This document shows positions 25,702-33,854 of a stretch of DNA of 64,000 nucleotides, piece by piece. Made by a program: the position numbers and the translations under genes. The notes under the pieces are model-generated. The model saw only the letters and a list, made by a program, of their open reading frames with translations. It searched no databases and was not told the DNA's origin. The first letter of the stretch is position 1, and each line of letters opens with the position of its first letter. Origin of the DNA: Pseudopelobacter sp964542535 (lineage in GTDB: Bacteria > Desulfobacterota > Desulfuromonadia > Geobacterales > Pseudopelobacteraceae); contig CAZIUE010000001.1 of the NCBI GenBank assembly GCA_964542535.1, forward strand, positions 257,626-321,625. The letters run 5' to 3'.

Positions 25702-26216
25702 TGCGGGAAAAACTGAGACAAATCGAACTGCTGCTTCTCGATGTGGACGGCGTCATGACCGATGGCGGCATCATCTATGACGCCAATGGACTGGAAACCA
25801 AGGTGTTCAACGTCAAGGACGGCCACGGTATCAAGATGCTCCAGCGTCACGGCATCCAGGTGGGGGTGATCACCGGCAGGACCTCCGCCGTGGTGGAGAT
25901 CCGCGCGCGGGAGCTGGGGATCGAGCTTCTGTACCAGGGATCACTCAGGAAGCTGGAGAGCTACGCCGATGTTCAGCGCAGAACAGGACTTGACGACAGC
26001 CGGATCGCCTACATGGGCGACGATGTCATTGATGTCCCGGTCATGCGCCGGGCTGGTTTCGCTGCTGCTCCTCCCGATTCGCTGCCTGAGGCGTTGGCCG
26101 TGGCGGACTATGTAACCTCCCGCCCGGGGGGGAAGGGGGCGGTACGGGAAGTGTGCGATCTGATCCTCAAGGGGCGGGGGGCGTGGCCCGAAATTGCGGC
26201 GCGTTATGAGCTGTGA
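25701..26216 (+). CDS. kdsC: 3-deoxy-manno-octulosonate 8-phosphate phosphatase
   Basis: 171 residues, the normal size for the cap-less tetrameric HAD phosphatase KdsC. HAD motif I is LLLDVDGVMTDGG, motif II the Thr in VITGRTSA, and motif IV YMGDDVIDVPVM. It releases phosphate from Kdo 8-phosphate. It starts on the last base of the kdsD stop (TGATG), so the two consecutive-pathway enzymes are translationally coupled. Confidence 0.95.
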   Translation: MREKLRQIELLLLDVDGVMTDGGIIYDANGLETKVFNVKDGHGIKMLQRHGIQVGVITGRTSAVVEIRARELGIELLYQGSLRKLESYADVQRRTGLDDSRIAYMGDDVIDVPVMRRAGFAAAPPDSLPEALAVADYVTSRPGGKGAVREVCDLILKGRGAWPEIAARYEL

Positions 26217-26304
26217 AGATGGTTATTCAAGCTCCATGCCAACTGCCGCGAAACCCGTACGTTTCGCTGGACAGCGTTCCGGCGCGATGCTATAGTACGC
26301 CGGT

Positions 26305-26871
26305 ATGATCTCGTCCCGGAACATCAGGTATGCACTGGCTTTTGTCGTCGTAGCGGCGATGATCGCCATCCTGGCCGCCATCTTCCTGAATGGCTCGACA
26401 ACGGCCCCGCCAGAACAGGCCCCCCGGCAGACTTCCCCCTCTGTGGATTTGGCTCTTCGCGACGCACGTTTCACCGAGGTACGCAACGGTAGTACCGTCT
26501 GGACCATCGTGGCCGAGCGTGCCGAGTACAGCAAGGAGGGAGAAGTGGCCAATCTCTCCGGCATCCGCATGTTGTTCGTCAAGAGACCCGGCGCGGGGGA
26601 CATCAGGGTGACGGCCGAGAAGGGGACCTACGCCACCAAGAGCAGAAACGTCACCTTGCGCGGCAAGGTACACATGACAACGGAGTCCGGGATCGTATTC
26701 GACACCGAGACCCTGGATTACCTGGCCGCCAGTTCGCGTTTTGTGACCGACGACAGAGTGGCCTTCCGCCAGCAGCGCATGACCCTGGCCGCACAGGGCA
26801 TGGATTTTGATGTGAACGGGCAACTCGTGCGCTTCCATCGCGCGGTCGATGCGATTGTGAAGCGGCGATAG
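26305..26871 (+). CDS. lptC: LPS export protein LptC
   Basis: 188 residues: one N-terminal transmembrane helix (~9-28) and a periplasmic beta-jellyroll of the LptC/LptA/LptD type (DARFTEVRNGSTVWTIVAERAEYSK, LRGKVHMTTESGIVFDTETLDY). LptC links the LptBFG ABC transporter to the periplasmic LptA bridge. Sequence conservation is low in this family, so the order kdsC-lptC-lptA-lptB supports the call. An 88-base gap separates it from kdsC. Confidence 0.88.
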   Translation: MISSRNIRYALAFVVVAAMIAILAAIFLNGSTTAPPEQAPRQTSPSVDLALRDARFTEVRNGSTVWTIVAERAEYSKEGEVANLSGIRMLFVKRPGAGDIRVTAEKGTYATKSRNVTLRGKVHMTTESGIVFDTETLDYLAASSRFVTDDRVAFRQQRMTLAAQGMDFDVNGQLVRFHRAVDAIVKRR

Positions 26872-26896
26872 TACAAGAAGGCATGAGAGCGAACCT

Positions 26897-27421
26897 ATGA
26901 AACTGATTATCACATCCCTCCACCTGATACTGCTGCTTGCCGCGGCTTCCCAGGCGCTGGCGGCTCCCGCAGCCGGCAGGGGGGGGCGAAGCGACCGTTC
27001 GAATCTTCCCATCACCATCAAAGCCAGCCAACTCACGGCTGACAACAAGGGGAGGAAAGCGGTTTTTACCGGAAAAGTGGTTGCCCGGCAGGGTGACATC
27101 ACCATCTTTTCCGACAGGCTGACCATTCACTACGGCAGCACCAAGAACGAGGTGGAAAAGGTCGAGGCGGATGGTAACGTGCGCATCGTCCAGCAGAACC
27201 GGGTCGGCAGCGCCGAGCATGCCGTCTATGACAGCGCGGCGGGCAAGATCACCCTCAGCGGAGGCAATCCCCGGGTTACCCAGGGGGGCGATTCCACCAG
27301 CGGCAAAATCATCACCTACATGATCGATGATGAGCGGAGCATCGTCACCGGCGACCCCGGCGCGCCGGTAGTGACCGTTATCCATCCCAAGGGGAAAAAG
27401 AACAATGACGCTCCCCGCTGA
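26897..27421 (+). CDS. lptA: Periplasmic LPS-bridge protein LptA
   Basis: 174 residues with a signal peptide (MKLIITSLHLILLLAAASQALAA). The mature part is an OstA-type repeat fold: ITIKASQLTADNKGRKAVFTG, QGDITIFSDRLTIHYG, VEADGNVRIVQQNRVGSAEHAVYD. LptA oligomers carry LPS across the periplasm. Its last 17 bases overlap lptB. Confidence 0.92.
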   Translation: MKLIITSLHLILLLAAASQALAAPAAGRGGRSDRSNLPITIKASQLTADNKGRKAVFTGKVVARQGDITIFSDRLTIHYGSTKNEVEKVEADGNVRIVQQNRVGSAEHAVYDSAAGKITLSGGNPRVTQGGDSTSGKIITYMIDDERSIVTGDPGAPVVTVIHPKGKKNNDAPR

Positions 27422-28148
27422 CAAGGGGATACGGCTCCGGGCCGAGGGGCTGCGCAAACGCTACGGTGACCGTCAGGTGGTCAGCGGCGTTGACCTCTCC
27501 ATCCAGGCTGGCACGGTCGTGGGGTTGCTGGGTCCCAACGGCGCCGGAAAAACCACCACTTTCTACATGGTGGTCGGCCTGACCCAGCCCAGCGAGGGGC
27601 GGGTTTATCTTGGCGACAGCGATATTACCGGGCTGCCCATGTACCAGCGCGCCCGGCAGGGCATCGGCTATCTGCCCCAGGAAGCCTCGGTGTTCCGCAA
27701 GCTGTCCGTATCCGACAACCTGCTGGCGATCCTGGAGGTTGTTGAGCCTGACCGGGCCACCCGCGTCAGCCGCATGGAGCGACTCCTGGATGAGTTCGGC
27801 ATCAGCCATATCGCCGATGTCAAGGGGTATGCCCTTTCCGGCGGCGAGCGCCGACGGGTGGAGATCGCCCGGGCACTGATCACCAACCCTGCCTTCATCC
27901 TGCTGGACGAGCCCTTTGCCGGCATCGATCCCATTGCGGTGGCCGAGATCCAGAAGCTGATCGTGGGGCTCAAGGAGCGCAACATCGGTGTGCTGATCTC
28001 CGATCACAACGTGCGCGAAACGCTTGGCGTGTGCGACCTGGCTTACATCATGAGCGAGGGAACGGTTCTGGAACAGGGAACGCCCGAGGAAATCGCCTCC
28101 AGCCGCAAGGCGCGGGAGATCTACCTGGGAGACGGGTTCCGTCTGTAG
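27405..28148 (+). CDS. lptB: LPS export ABC transporter ATP-binding protein LptB
   Basis: 247 residues. Walker A GPNGAGKTTTFYMV, Q-loop LPQEASVFRKL, signature LSGGERRRVE, Walker B ILLDEPFAGID, and the switch His in ISDHNVRET. It drives LPS extraction from the inner membrane with LptF/LptG, which are not encoded here. It starts inside lptA and is followed by rpoN 29 bases later, the usual arrangement in Gram-negative bacteria. Confidence 0.96.
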   Translation: MTLPADKGIRLRAEGLRKRYGDRQVVSGVDLSIQAGTVVGLLGPNGAGKTTTFYMVVGLTQPSEGRVYLGDSDITGLPMYQRARQGIGYLPQEASVFRKLSVSDNLLAILEVVEPDRATRVSRMERLLDEFGISHIADVKGYALSGGERRRVEIARALITNPAFILLDEPFAGIDPIAVAEIQKLIVGLKERNIGVLISDHNVRETLGVCDLAYIMSEGTVLEQGTPEEIASSRKAREIYLGDGFRL

Positions 28149-28177
28149 TCCGGCTTTTTCGATAGGTAACGAACGCT

Positions 28178-29617
28178 ATGGCTTTGGAGATGCGCCAACA
28201 AATAAAGATGACCCAGCAACTGGTGATGACGCCCCAGTTGCAGCAGGCCATCAAGCTGCTCCAGATGACCCGCATCGAGTTGCAGGATGTGGTGCGTCAG
28301 GAACTGGAGGAGAATCCGCTGCTGGAAGAGGCCGCCGAGGCTGATGACGGGTTGGACCAGGAGATGGCGGACACCCCGGAAAAGGAGGCCGAGTCGGCCG
28401 GGGACGGGGACGAATTCCGCGAAGTGGAGTCGGGGGACGAGATCCTGCGCGACTGGGACAGCTATCTGGACGGCTACAACTACAGTTCGGGTGAGCAGTA
28501 CGGCGGTGACGACGATCGCCCCTCCTTCGAAAGCCTCCTGACCCGTAAGGGTACCCTCATTGATCACTTGTTGTGGCAGCTTCACATGGGGCATTTCCTC
28601 CCCCCCGAGGTGCGCATCGGCGAGGAGATCATCGGCAACATCGATGAAGGGGGATACCTGCGTGCCACCTTGGAGGAAATCGGTCAGGAGTGCCGGGTGG
28701 GCGAGGCCGAGGTTCTGGCGGTGCTGGAACGCATCCAGGATTTCGACCCCACCGGCGTGGGCGCGCGGGACCTGCGTGAATGTCTGCTGATCCAGGCCCG
28801 CTTCCTGGGGATGCAGGGGGGGCTCGTGGAGCGGATCCTTCTCAGCCACCTCAAGGCACTTGAAACCCGCAACTACAAACTGATTGCCCGGGACCTGGGA
28901 GTTGACCTGAACCAGGTGCACATCGCCGCCAAGATCATCGCCGGACTTGACCCGCGGCCGGGCAGGCTGTTCGGTTCCGACGATACCCACTACATCTCGC
29001 CGGACATCTTCGTCTCCAAACTGGGGGACGAGTACGTGGTTATGCTGAACGAGGAAGGACTGCCGAACCTCAGGGTCAGCAGCTTCTATTCCGAAGCGCG
29101 CGGCAACGGTTCGGTCGATTCCCGGGCCGAGGAGTACATCGGCGAGAAGATCCGCTCCGCTCTCTGGCTGATCAAGAGCATCCAGCAACGTCAGCGGACC
29201 ATCTACAAGGTTGCCAAGAGTATCGTGCGCTTCCAGCGCGATTTTCTCGATTACGGCATCGAATGCCTGCGTCCGCTGGTGCTGCGCGACGTTGCCGACG
29301 ACATCGGCATGCATGAGTCCACTATCAGCCGCGTCACAACCAACAAGTACATGCAGACTCCCCAGGGGTTGTACGAGCTCAAATATTTCTTCAACAGCGG
29401 TCTGGCCACCAGCGGTGGCGATTTTGTTGCTTCGGAGAGTGTCAAGAACCGCATCCGTGAGATAATCGAGAAGGAGGATCCGCGCAAGCCGCTGTCGGAC
29501 CAGAAAATTTCGGAGCTGCTGGTGGCGGAGAAGGTGAATATCGCCCGCCGGACGGTGACCAAGTACCGTGAGCTGCTCCGCCTGGGCTCTTCGTCGGAGC
29601 GCAAGCGCCACTTCTGA
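28178..29617 (+). CDS. rpoN: RNA polymerase sigma-54 factor
   Basis: 479 residues. Region I is Gln/Leu-rich (QQIKMTQQLVMTPQLQQAIKLL) and binds activators. An acidic region II (~50-115) follows, then the core-binding domain, the HTH that reads the -12 element, and the RpoN box ARRTVTKYR near the C-terminus for the -24 element. Sigma-54 needs ATP-driven activators. One such activator and a strong sigma-54 promoter lie within this window, 8-10 kb downstream. Confidence 0.97.
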   Translation: MALEMRQQIKMTQQLVMTPQLQQAIKLLQMTRIELQDVVRQELEENPLLEEAAEADDGLDQEMADTPEKEAESAGDGDEFREVESGDEILRDWDSYLDGYNYSSGEQYGGDDDRPSFESLLTRKGTLIDHLLWQLHMGHFLPPEVRIGEEIIGNIDEGGYLRATLEEIGQECRVGEAEVLAVLERIQDFDPTGVGARDLRECLLIQARFLGMQGGLVERILLSHLKALETRNYKLIARDLGVDLNQVHIAAKIIAGLDPRPGRLFGSDDTHYISPDIFVSKLGDEYVVMLNEEGLPNLRVSSFYSEARGNGSVDSRAEEYIGEKIRSALWLIKSIQQRQRTIYKVAKSIVRFQRDFLDYGIECLRPLVLRDVADDIGMHESTISRVTTNKYMQTPQGLYELKYFFNSGLATSGGDFVASESVKNRIREIIEKEDPRKPLSDQKISELLVAEKVNIARRTVTKYRELLRLGSSSERKRHF

Positions 29618-29753
29618 CCGCAGGGATGTCCCGGGTGCCGTAGCGGTCAACGGCCGGCAGGAGCAGGCGGAGCTTTCGCCGAACCATGGCGGCCCTACCC
29701 GGTTTTGATGAACCAGATACGACTGAATACGACACGACATGAAGGAGGAAGGT

Positions 29754-30302
29754 ATGCAGGTAACCACGACATTCAGGCAGATGGAACAGAGTGAACCCCT
29801 CAAGACGTATGCCGAGGAGAAGCTTGACCGGGTAAAGAAGTATATCGACGGGCCGATCAACGCCCAGGTCTTTTTCAGCGTCGAGAAGAAGATTCGCCAC
29901 ATCGTCGAGATCGTCATTACCGCCAAGGGGATCAGCACCAAGGCATCCGAGGCCACCAGCGACATGTACGCCGCCGTTGACGCCGTGATCGACAAGATCG
30001 AGCGCCAGCTCAAACGATACAAGGAAAAAATCAAGGCTCATAAACCGAGCAGCGAGGGGAACGGCCGTCGGATCTCCAAGAAGATCTTCGAGGCAGAGAG
30101 CATTGACAGCAGTTCCGAGCCGGTGATCATCAGCAAGAAGATCGAGACCGCCAAACCCATGACCATCGAGGAAGCGGTCATGCAGATGGACCTGCTGCAC
30201 AAGGATTTCATCGTCTTCACCGATGCCGGCAGCAGCGACATCAATGTCCTCTATCGTCGCAAGGACGGCAACTACGGTCTGATCGAGCCGCAGCAGTCCT
30301 GA
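29754..30302 (+). CDS. hpf: Long-form ribosome hibernation-promoting factor
   Basis: 182 residues from ATG 29754, which follows GAAGGAGGAAGG. The S30AE domain (1-~100: VTTTFRQMEQSEPLKTYAEEKLDRV, STKASEATSDMYAAVDAVIDKIERQLKRYK) is joined to the C-terminal dimerisation domain (~125-182: KPMTIEEAVMQMDLLHKDFIVFTDA, INVLYRRKDGNYGLI). This is the long HPF that makes 100S dimers of ribosomes. Its place after rpoN is classical. Confidence 0.95.
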   Translation: MQVTTTFRQMEQSEPLKTYAEEKLDRVKKYIDGPINAQVFFSVEKKIRHIVEIVITAKGISTKASEATSDMYAAVDAVIDKIERQLKRYKEKIKAHKPSSEGNGRRISKKIFEAESIDSSSEPVIISKKIETAKPMTIEEAVMQMDLLHKDFIVFTDAGSSDINVLYRRKDGNYGLIEPQQS

Positions 30303-30307
30303 CGGGT

Positions 30308-30376
30308 GGCTCCCCTTTCGGGGAGCCGCTTCCGGCGAAAGCGAAACAGGGAGGTGTCCGCGCGGATGCCTCCCTG
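30308..30376 (+). other. Two GC-rich hairpins between hpf and hprK
   Basis: GGCTCCCC pairs with GGGGAGCC (30308-30327), and CAGGGAGG pairs with CCTCCCTG (30347-30376). Neither has a T-run, so they are not ordinary terminators; RNA processing or mRNA stability is possible. The second one ends 11 bases before the hprK ATG and could limit ribosome access there. Confidence 0.5.
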
Positions 30377-30387
30377 CTTCGTGGAGA

Positions 30388-31353
30388 ATGGCCGTGGAAG
30401 GAATCAGCCTCAGCATACAGGAACTGCTGGATGATGTGGAATACGGTCTCGGCCTGACGCTTCTGGCCGGCGGTCGCGGGATGGCCAACCGGGTGATCAG
30501 CTCCCGGATACAGAAGCCGGGACTGGCTCTGGCCGGCTATACGAACCATTTTCATCCCGACCGGATACAGGTGCTCGGCAATACGGAGATCTCCTATCTG
30601 GCGTCCCTGGACGACGGCGCGGCAGCGGAGTGTATCGACAAGGTCTGCTCGTTCCCCGTATCCTGTTTCGTCGTCACCACGGGACTTGTTCCGACTCCCC
30701 GTTTCCTTGATGCGGTTGAGTCGGCCGGTATCCCGACCCTGAACACGTCCCTCAAGTCGTCCACGTTTATTTCCCTGATTACCAAATTTCTTGAGGAGCG
30801 GCTGCTCCCCACCACCCACCTGCACGGCGTGCTGGTGGAGGTGCTGGGAGTCGGCATCCTGCTGACCGGAAAGAGCGGCATCGGTAAGAGCGAGTGCGCG
30901 CTGGACCTGATCATCCGCGGTCACCGTCTCGTTGCCGACGATATGGTCTACATCAAGAAGAAAATGCCCGCCACCCTGGTGGGACAGTCGGAACGCTCCA
31001 TCCAGCACTTGATGGAGATCCGCGGCCTGGGCATCATCAATGTCAAGGACCTCTACGGCGTCTCCTCCATTCGCGAGAAAAAGATCATCGACGTGCTCCT
31101 GGAACTCCGGGAATGGGACCCGGATCAGGAGTACGATCGCCTGGGGCTGGACGATCACCACACGACGATTCTGGGCGTGGATATCCCCCACATCATCATC
31201 CCGGTCCGCCCAGGCCGTAACCTGGGCTCCATCGTCGAGGTGGCGGCCCGCAACTTCCTGCTTAAAGGGATGGGGTGCCATTCCGCGCAGGAGTTTCAGA
31301 ACCGGCTCCTGGCGCGCCTGGATGTGCGCCCCCTGGGAAACGAGGTGGAATAG
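30388..31353 (+). CDS. hprK: HPr kinase/phosphorylase
   Basis: 321 residues. The P-loop is LTGKSGIGKSECALDL, the family signature LMEIRGLGIINVKDLYG, and an N-terminal domain of ~125 residues precedes them. HprK phosphorylates HPr on Ser-46 and also removes the phosphate. The HPr encoded 3 kb downstream keeps both Ser-46 and His-15, so the substrate is present. Four bases to rapZ. Confidence 0.96.
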   Translation: MAVEGISLSIQELLDDVEYGLGLTLLAGGRGMANRVISSRIQKPGLALAGYTNHFHPDRIQVLGNTEISYLASLDDGAAAECIDKVCSFPVSCFVVTTGLVPTPRFLDAVESAGIPTLNTSLKSSTFISLITKFLEERLLPTTHLHGVLVEVLGVGILLTGKSGIGKSECALDLIIRGHRLVADDMVYIKKKMPATLVGQSERSIQHLMEIRGLGIINVKDLYGVSSIREKKIIDVLLELREWDPDQEYDRLGLDDHHTTILGVDIPHIIIPVRPGRNLGSIVEVAARNFLLKGMGCHSAQEFQNRLLARLDVRPLGNEVE

Positions 31354-31356
31354 GCC

Positions 31357-32220
31357 ATGAGGATTATCGTCATCACCGGCATGTCCGGTTCGGGCAAGTC
31401 CACGGCGGTCAGGGCTCTGGAGGACGAGGGGTACTATTGCATCGACAACCTCCCCATGCGCCTGTTCCACCCCTTTGTGGAGCTGATCGAAAAGTCCGGA
31501 GAATCCTACCGGGGGGTCGTCCTGGTGGCGGATATCCGGGGGCGGGAGTTTCTGAAGGGATTCGAGCACACTTTCGGAAAGCTGCGCGACCAGGGCCATG
31601 GCGTGGAGATCTTTTTCATCGATGCTTCCGATGACGTGCTGATCCGCCGTTTCTCGGAGACACGCCGCCGCCATCCGGCCGAGGAGCAGTGTACCGTCTC
31701 GGAGGGGATCAGGATCGAGCGGGAGCGCCTTTCCCCCCTTCGGCAGATGGCCACCAGGATCATCGACAGCTCGGACTTCAATGTACACCAGCTGAAAGAA
31801 CTGATTCTGCGCATCGTGCGCGGCGAGGATGCCGCGACTCCCCTGGTGATCGAGGTCAAGTCCTTTGGATTCCGCTACGGCATCCCGCTGGAGTCGTCGA
31901 TCGTCATGGACGTGCGTTTCCTGCCCAATCCCTTCTTCGTGCCGCGACTCAAGTCCGGCTCGGGGCTGGACGATCAGGTGCGCGAGTACGTTCTGGACAA
32001 TCCCAAGACGGCCACGTTTCTGGACTGCTTCTTCCCCATGCTGGACATGCTGGTTCCGGCCCATCTCCAGGAGGGGAAATACTATCTGACCATCTCCATC
32101 GGCTGCACCGGGGGGAGGCACCGTTCGGTGGCCATTGCAGAGGCCACGGCGATGTACCTCACCAGGGACTGGCCGACGGTGCGAATTACTCACCGGGATA
32201 TTGAAAAGGGACAGCAATGA
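31357..32220 (+). CDS. rapZ: RNase adapter protein RapZ
   Basis: 287 residues. Walker A is ITGMSGSGKSTAVRAL, followed by CIDNLPMRLF, and the conserved C-terminal domain has SFGFRYGIP, VRFLPNPF and SIGCTGGRHRSVAIAE. In enterobacteria RapZ senses GlcN6P or UDP-GlcNAc-linked signals and guides RNase E to GlmZ; here its partners are unknown. It overlaps the EIIA gene by four bases (ATGA). Confidence 0.95.
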   Translation: MRIIVITGMSGSGKSTAVRALEDEGYYCIDNLPMRLFHPFVELIEKSGESYRGVVLVADIRGREFLKGFEHTFGKLRDQGHGVEIFFIDASDDVLIRRFSETRRRHPAEEQCTVSEGIRIERERLSPLRQMATRIIDSSDFNVHQLKELILRIVRGEDAATPLVIEVKSFGFRYGIPLESSIVMDVRFLPNPFFVPRLKSGSGLDDQVREYVLDNPKTATFLDCFFPMLDMLVPAHLQEGKYYLTISIGCTGGRHRSVAIAEATAMYLTRDWPTVRITHRDIEKGQQ

Positions 32221-32609
32221 CAGGATTAGTACTGGTTACCCATGCGGGGTTGGCAAGCGCACTGTACCGTTCGGCGGAAATGATCGTCGGCCCGATCGAA
32301 TGCTGCGAACAGGTGGAAGTTACGCCGGGGGAGAATGCCGATCAGATCATGTCCCGCGTGGTCGCGGCGGTTGAAAAGTCGTCGGCCGACGGCGCAATCA
32401 TCATGACCGACCTCTTCGGCGGGACTCCGTCCAACATGGCAATGTCGTTTCTGAAGGACGGACAGGTGGAAGTGCTCACCGGGGTCAATCTGCCCATGGT
32501 GATCGAATTCTGTTCCAAACGCCAGCAGCTGGGGGTGGGGGAGTTGACCGCGGAACTGCAGAAGTGCGGCCGGGAAGCGATCCTCATCCCCGGCGATTTT
32601 CTCAAATAG
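32217..32609 (+). CDS. PTS EIIA component, mannose (fructose-specific man) family
   Basis: 130 residues. The phosphorylated histidine is His-9 (LVTHAG), and TDLFGGTPSN is the family loop. It accepts phosphate from HPr. Neither EIIB nor EIIC/EIID is adjacent, so it is unlikely to feed a sugar permease and more likely regulates other proteins by its phosphorylation state. Its stop overlaps the GTG of the following deacetylase (TAGTG). Confidence 0.92.
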   Translation: MTGLVLVTHAGLASALYRSAEMIVGPIECCEQVEVTPGENADQIMSRVVAAVEKSSADGAIIMTDLFGGTPSNMAMSFLKDGQVEVLTGVNLPMVIEFCSKRQQLGVGELTAELQKCGREAILIPGDFLK

Positions 32610-33463
32610 TGGCGGCGCCCGTGTGCAGCCGTCGTGTCTTGGGGTGCCGAGGCAGCGAAGCGTCCGGGCTGCCGTCGGCTCTTCTCTTCTGCCTGCTGTT
32701 CCTCCTCTCCTGGTGGGGCGTTCCCGCCCATGCCGGGTCGGAAGTGCCACTGGAGGTGATCCGGAACCGGCTCGCGGTGGAGTTTGGCGGCCGGGTTCCC
32801 CACGAATGGGGGGAGCGGGTCAGGGGGGTCCATTCCCGGCTGAATACCCGCGACCGGGTCGTGGCGCTCACCCTGGATGCCTGCGGCAGCCCCCGGGGCA
32901 AGGGGGTAGATGAGGCACTCCTGGCGTTTCTGGAGCGGGAGCGGATTCCCGCCACGCTCTTCATCAATGCCCGCTGGATCGATGCCAACCCCCTGCTGTT
33001 CCGGCGCCTGGCCGTCAATCCGCTGTTCGAGATCGCCAACCACGGGCTGCATCACCGCCCCGCCTCGGTAACCGGGCGCTCCGTGTATGGCATAGCCGGT
33101 ACCGGGAACGTTGGCGAACTGGTGGAGGAGATCGAGGGCAATGCCCGCAAGATAACCGCGCTGACCGGCGTGCGCCCCCGTTGGTACCGTTCCGGCACCG
33201 CCTACTACGACGAGGTCGCGGTGGAGATCTCCCGCCGCCTGGGTCAGGAAGTGGCGGGGTTCTCCGTGCTGGGCGATGCCGGAGCCACCTTCCGCAGGGC
33301 GCAGGTCAGGGGGGCGCTGCTGCGGGCCCAGGCCGGCGATATTGTGCTGCTGCACATGAATCACCCGGAAGGGGAAACCGCGGCCGGAGTCATGGATGCC
33401 CTTCCGGAGTTGCTGCGACGCGGCTTCCGTTTCGTGAAGCTGTCGGACTATCCCCTGGAGTGA
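32609..33463 (+). CDS. Exported polysaccharide deacetylase-like protein
   Basis: 284 residues from GTG 32609, which overlaps the EIIA stop; GTG 32621 is an alternative. A hydrophobic signal segment (SALLFCLLFLLSWWG to about HAGS) suggests export. The NodB fold is visible: VALTLDACG supplies the first Asp, NHGLHHRP stands where the metal-binding His pair sits, RPRWYRSGTAYYD resembles the RPP-type motif, and LLHMNHPEG supplies the last His. The TLDACG form replaces the usual TFDDG, as in a divergent branch of the family, so the metal site should be intact but the substrate is unclear. It splits the EIIA gene from HPr. Confidence 0.8.
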   Translation: MAAPVCSRRVLGCRGSEASGLPSALLFCLLFLLSWWGVPAHAGSEVPLEVIRNRLAVEFGGRVPHEWGERVRGVHSRLNTRDRVVALTLDACGSPRGKGVDEALLAFLERERIPATLFINARWIDANPLLFRRLAVNPLFEIANHGLHHRPASVTGRSVYGIAGTGNVGELVEEIEGNARKITALTGVRPRWYRSGTAYYDEVAVEISRRLGQEVAGFSVLGDAGATFRRAQVRGALLRAQAGDIVLLHMNHPEGETAAGVMDALPELLRRGFRFVKLSDYPLE

Positions 33464-33587
33464 TCCGGGAGGAGCGTTTTCCCGTGAGCGCCGCTGCTTG
33501 ACTGTGTTGTGGCCGGCATGCTAAGAAGCTGGCTGCGGGGCACAGGCGACGACCGCCGCTATCCTGACAGGGAAGGTTATCCGTATC

Positions 33588-33854
33588 ATGCTCCAGAATG
33601 AGTTCAGAATCGTAAATAAGCTCGGTCTGCACGCACGGGCGTCAGCGCTGTTCGTCAAGACCGCCAGCCGGTTTTCGTCCGACATCAAGCTTTCCAAGGA
33701 GGGGGTGGAGGTGAACGGCAAGAGTATCATGGGAATCATGATGCTGGCCGCCTCCAAGGGGGTTACCGTCTGCCTGACCGTGGATGGCGCCGACGAGGCT
33801 GAGGCCATGCAGGCCATGGGAGAGTTGATCGTCAATGGATTCGGTGAAGAATAG
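33588..33854 (+). CDS. ptsH: Phosphocarrier protein HPr
   Basis: 88 residues. His-15 lies in KLGLHARAS and Ser-46 in GKSIMGIMML, so both phosphorylation sites are present. It carries phosphate from EI to EIIA and can be modified by HprK. Its last 20 bases overlap ptsI. Confidence 0.97.
   Translation: MLQNEFRIVNKLGLHARASALFVKTASRFSSDIKLSKEGVEVNGKSIMGIMMLAASKGVTVCLTVDGADEAEAMQAMGELIVNGFGEE

Noticed and set aside
30241..32217. 658-codon minus-strand frame opposite hprK and rapZ
   Set aside because: Antisense shadow of well-identified genes, with low-complexity composition.
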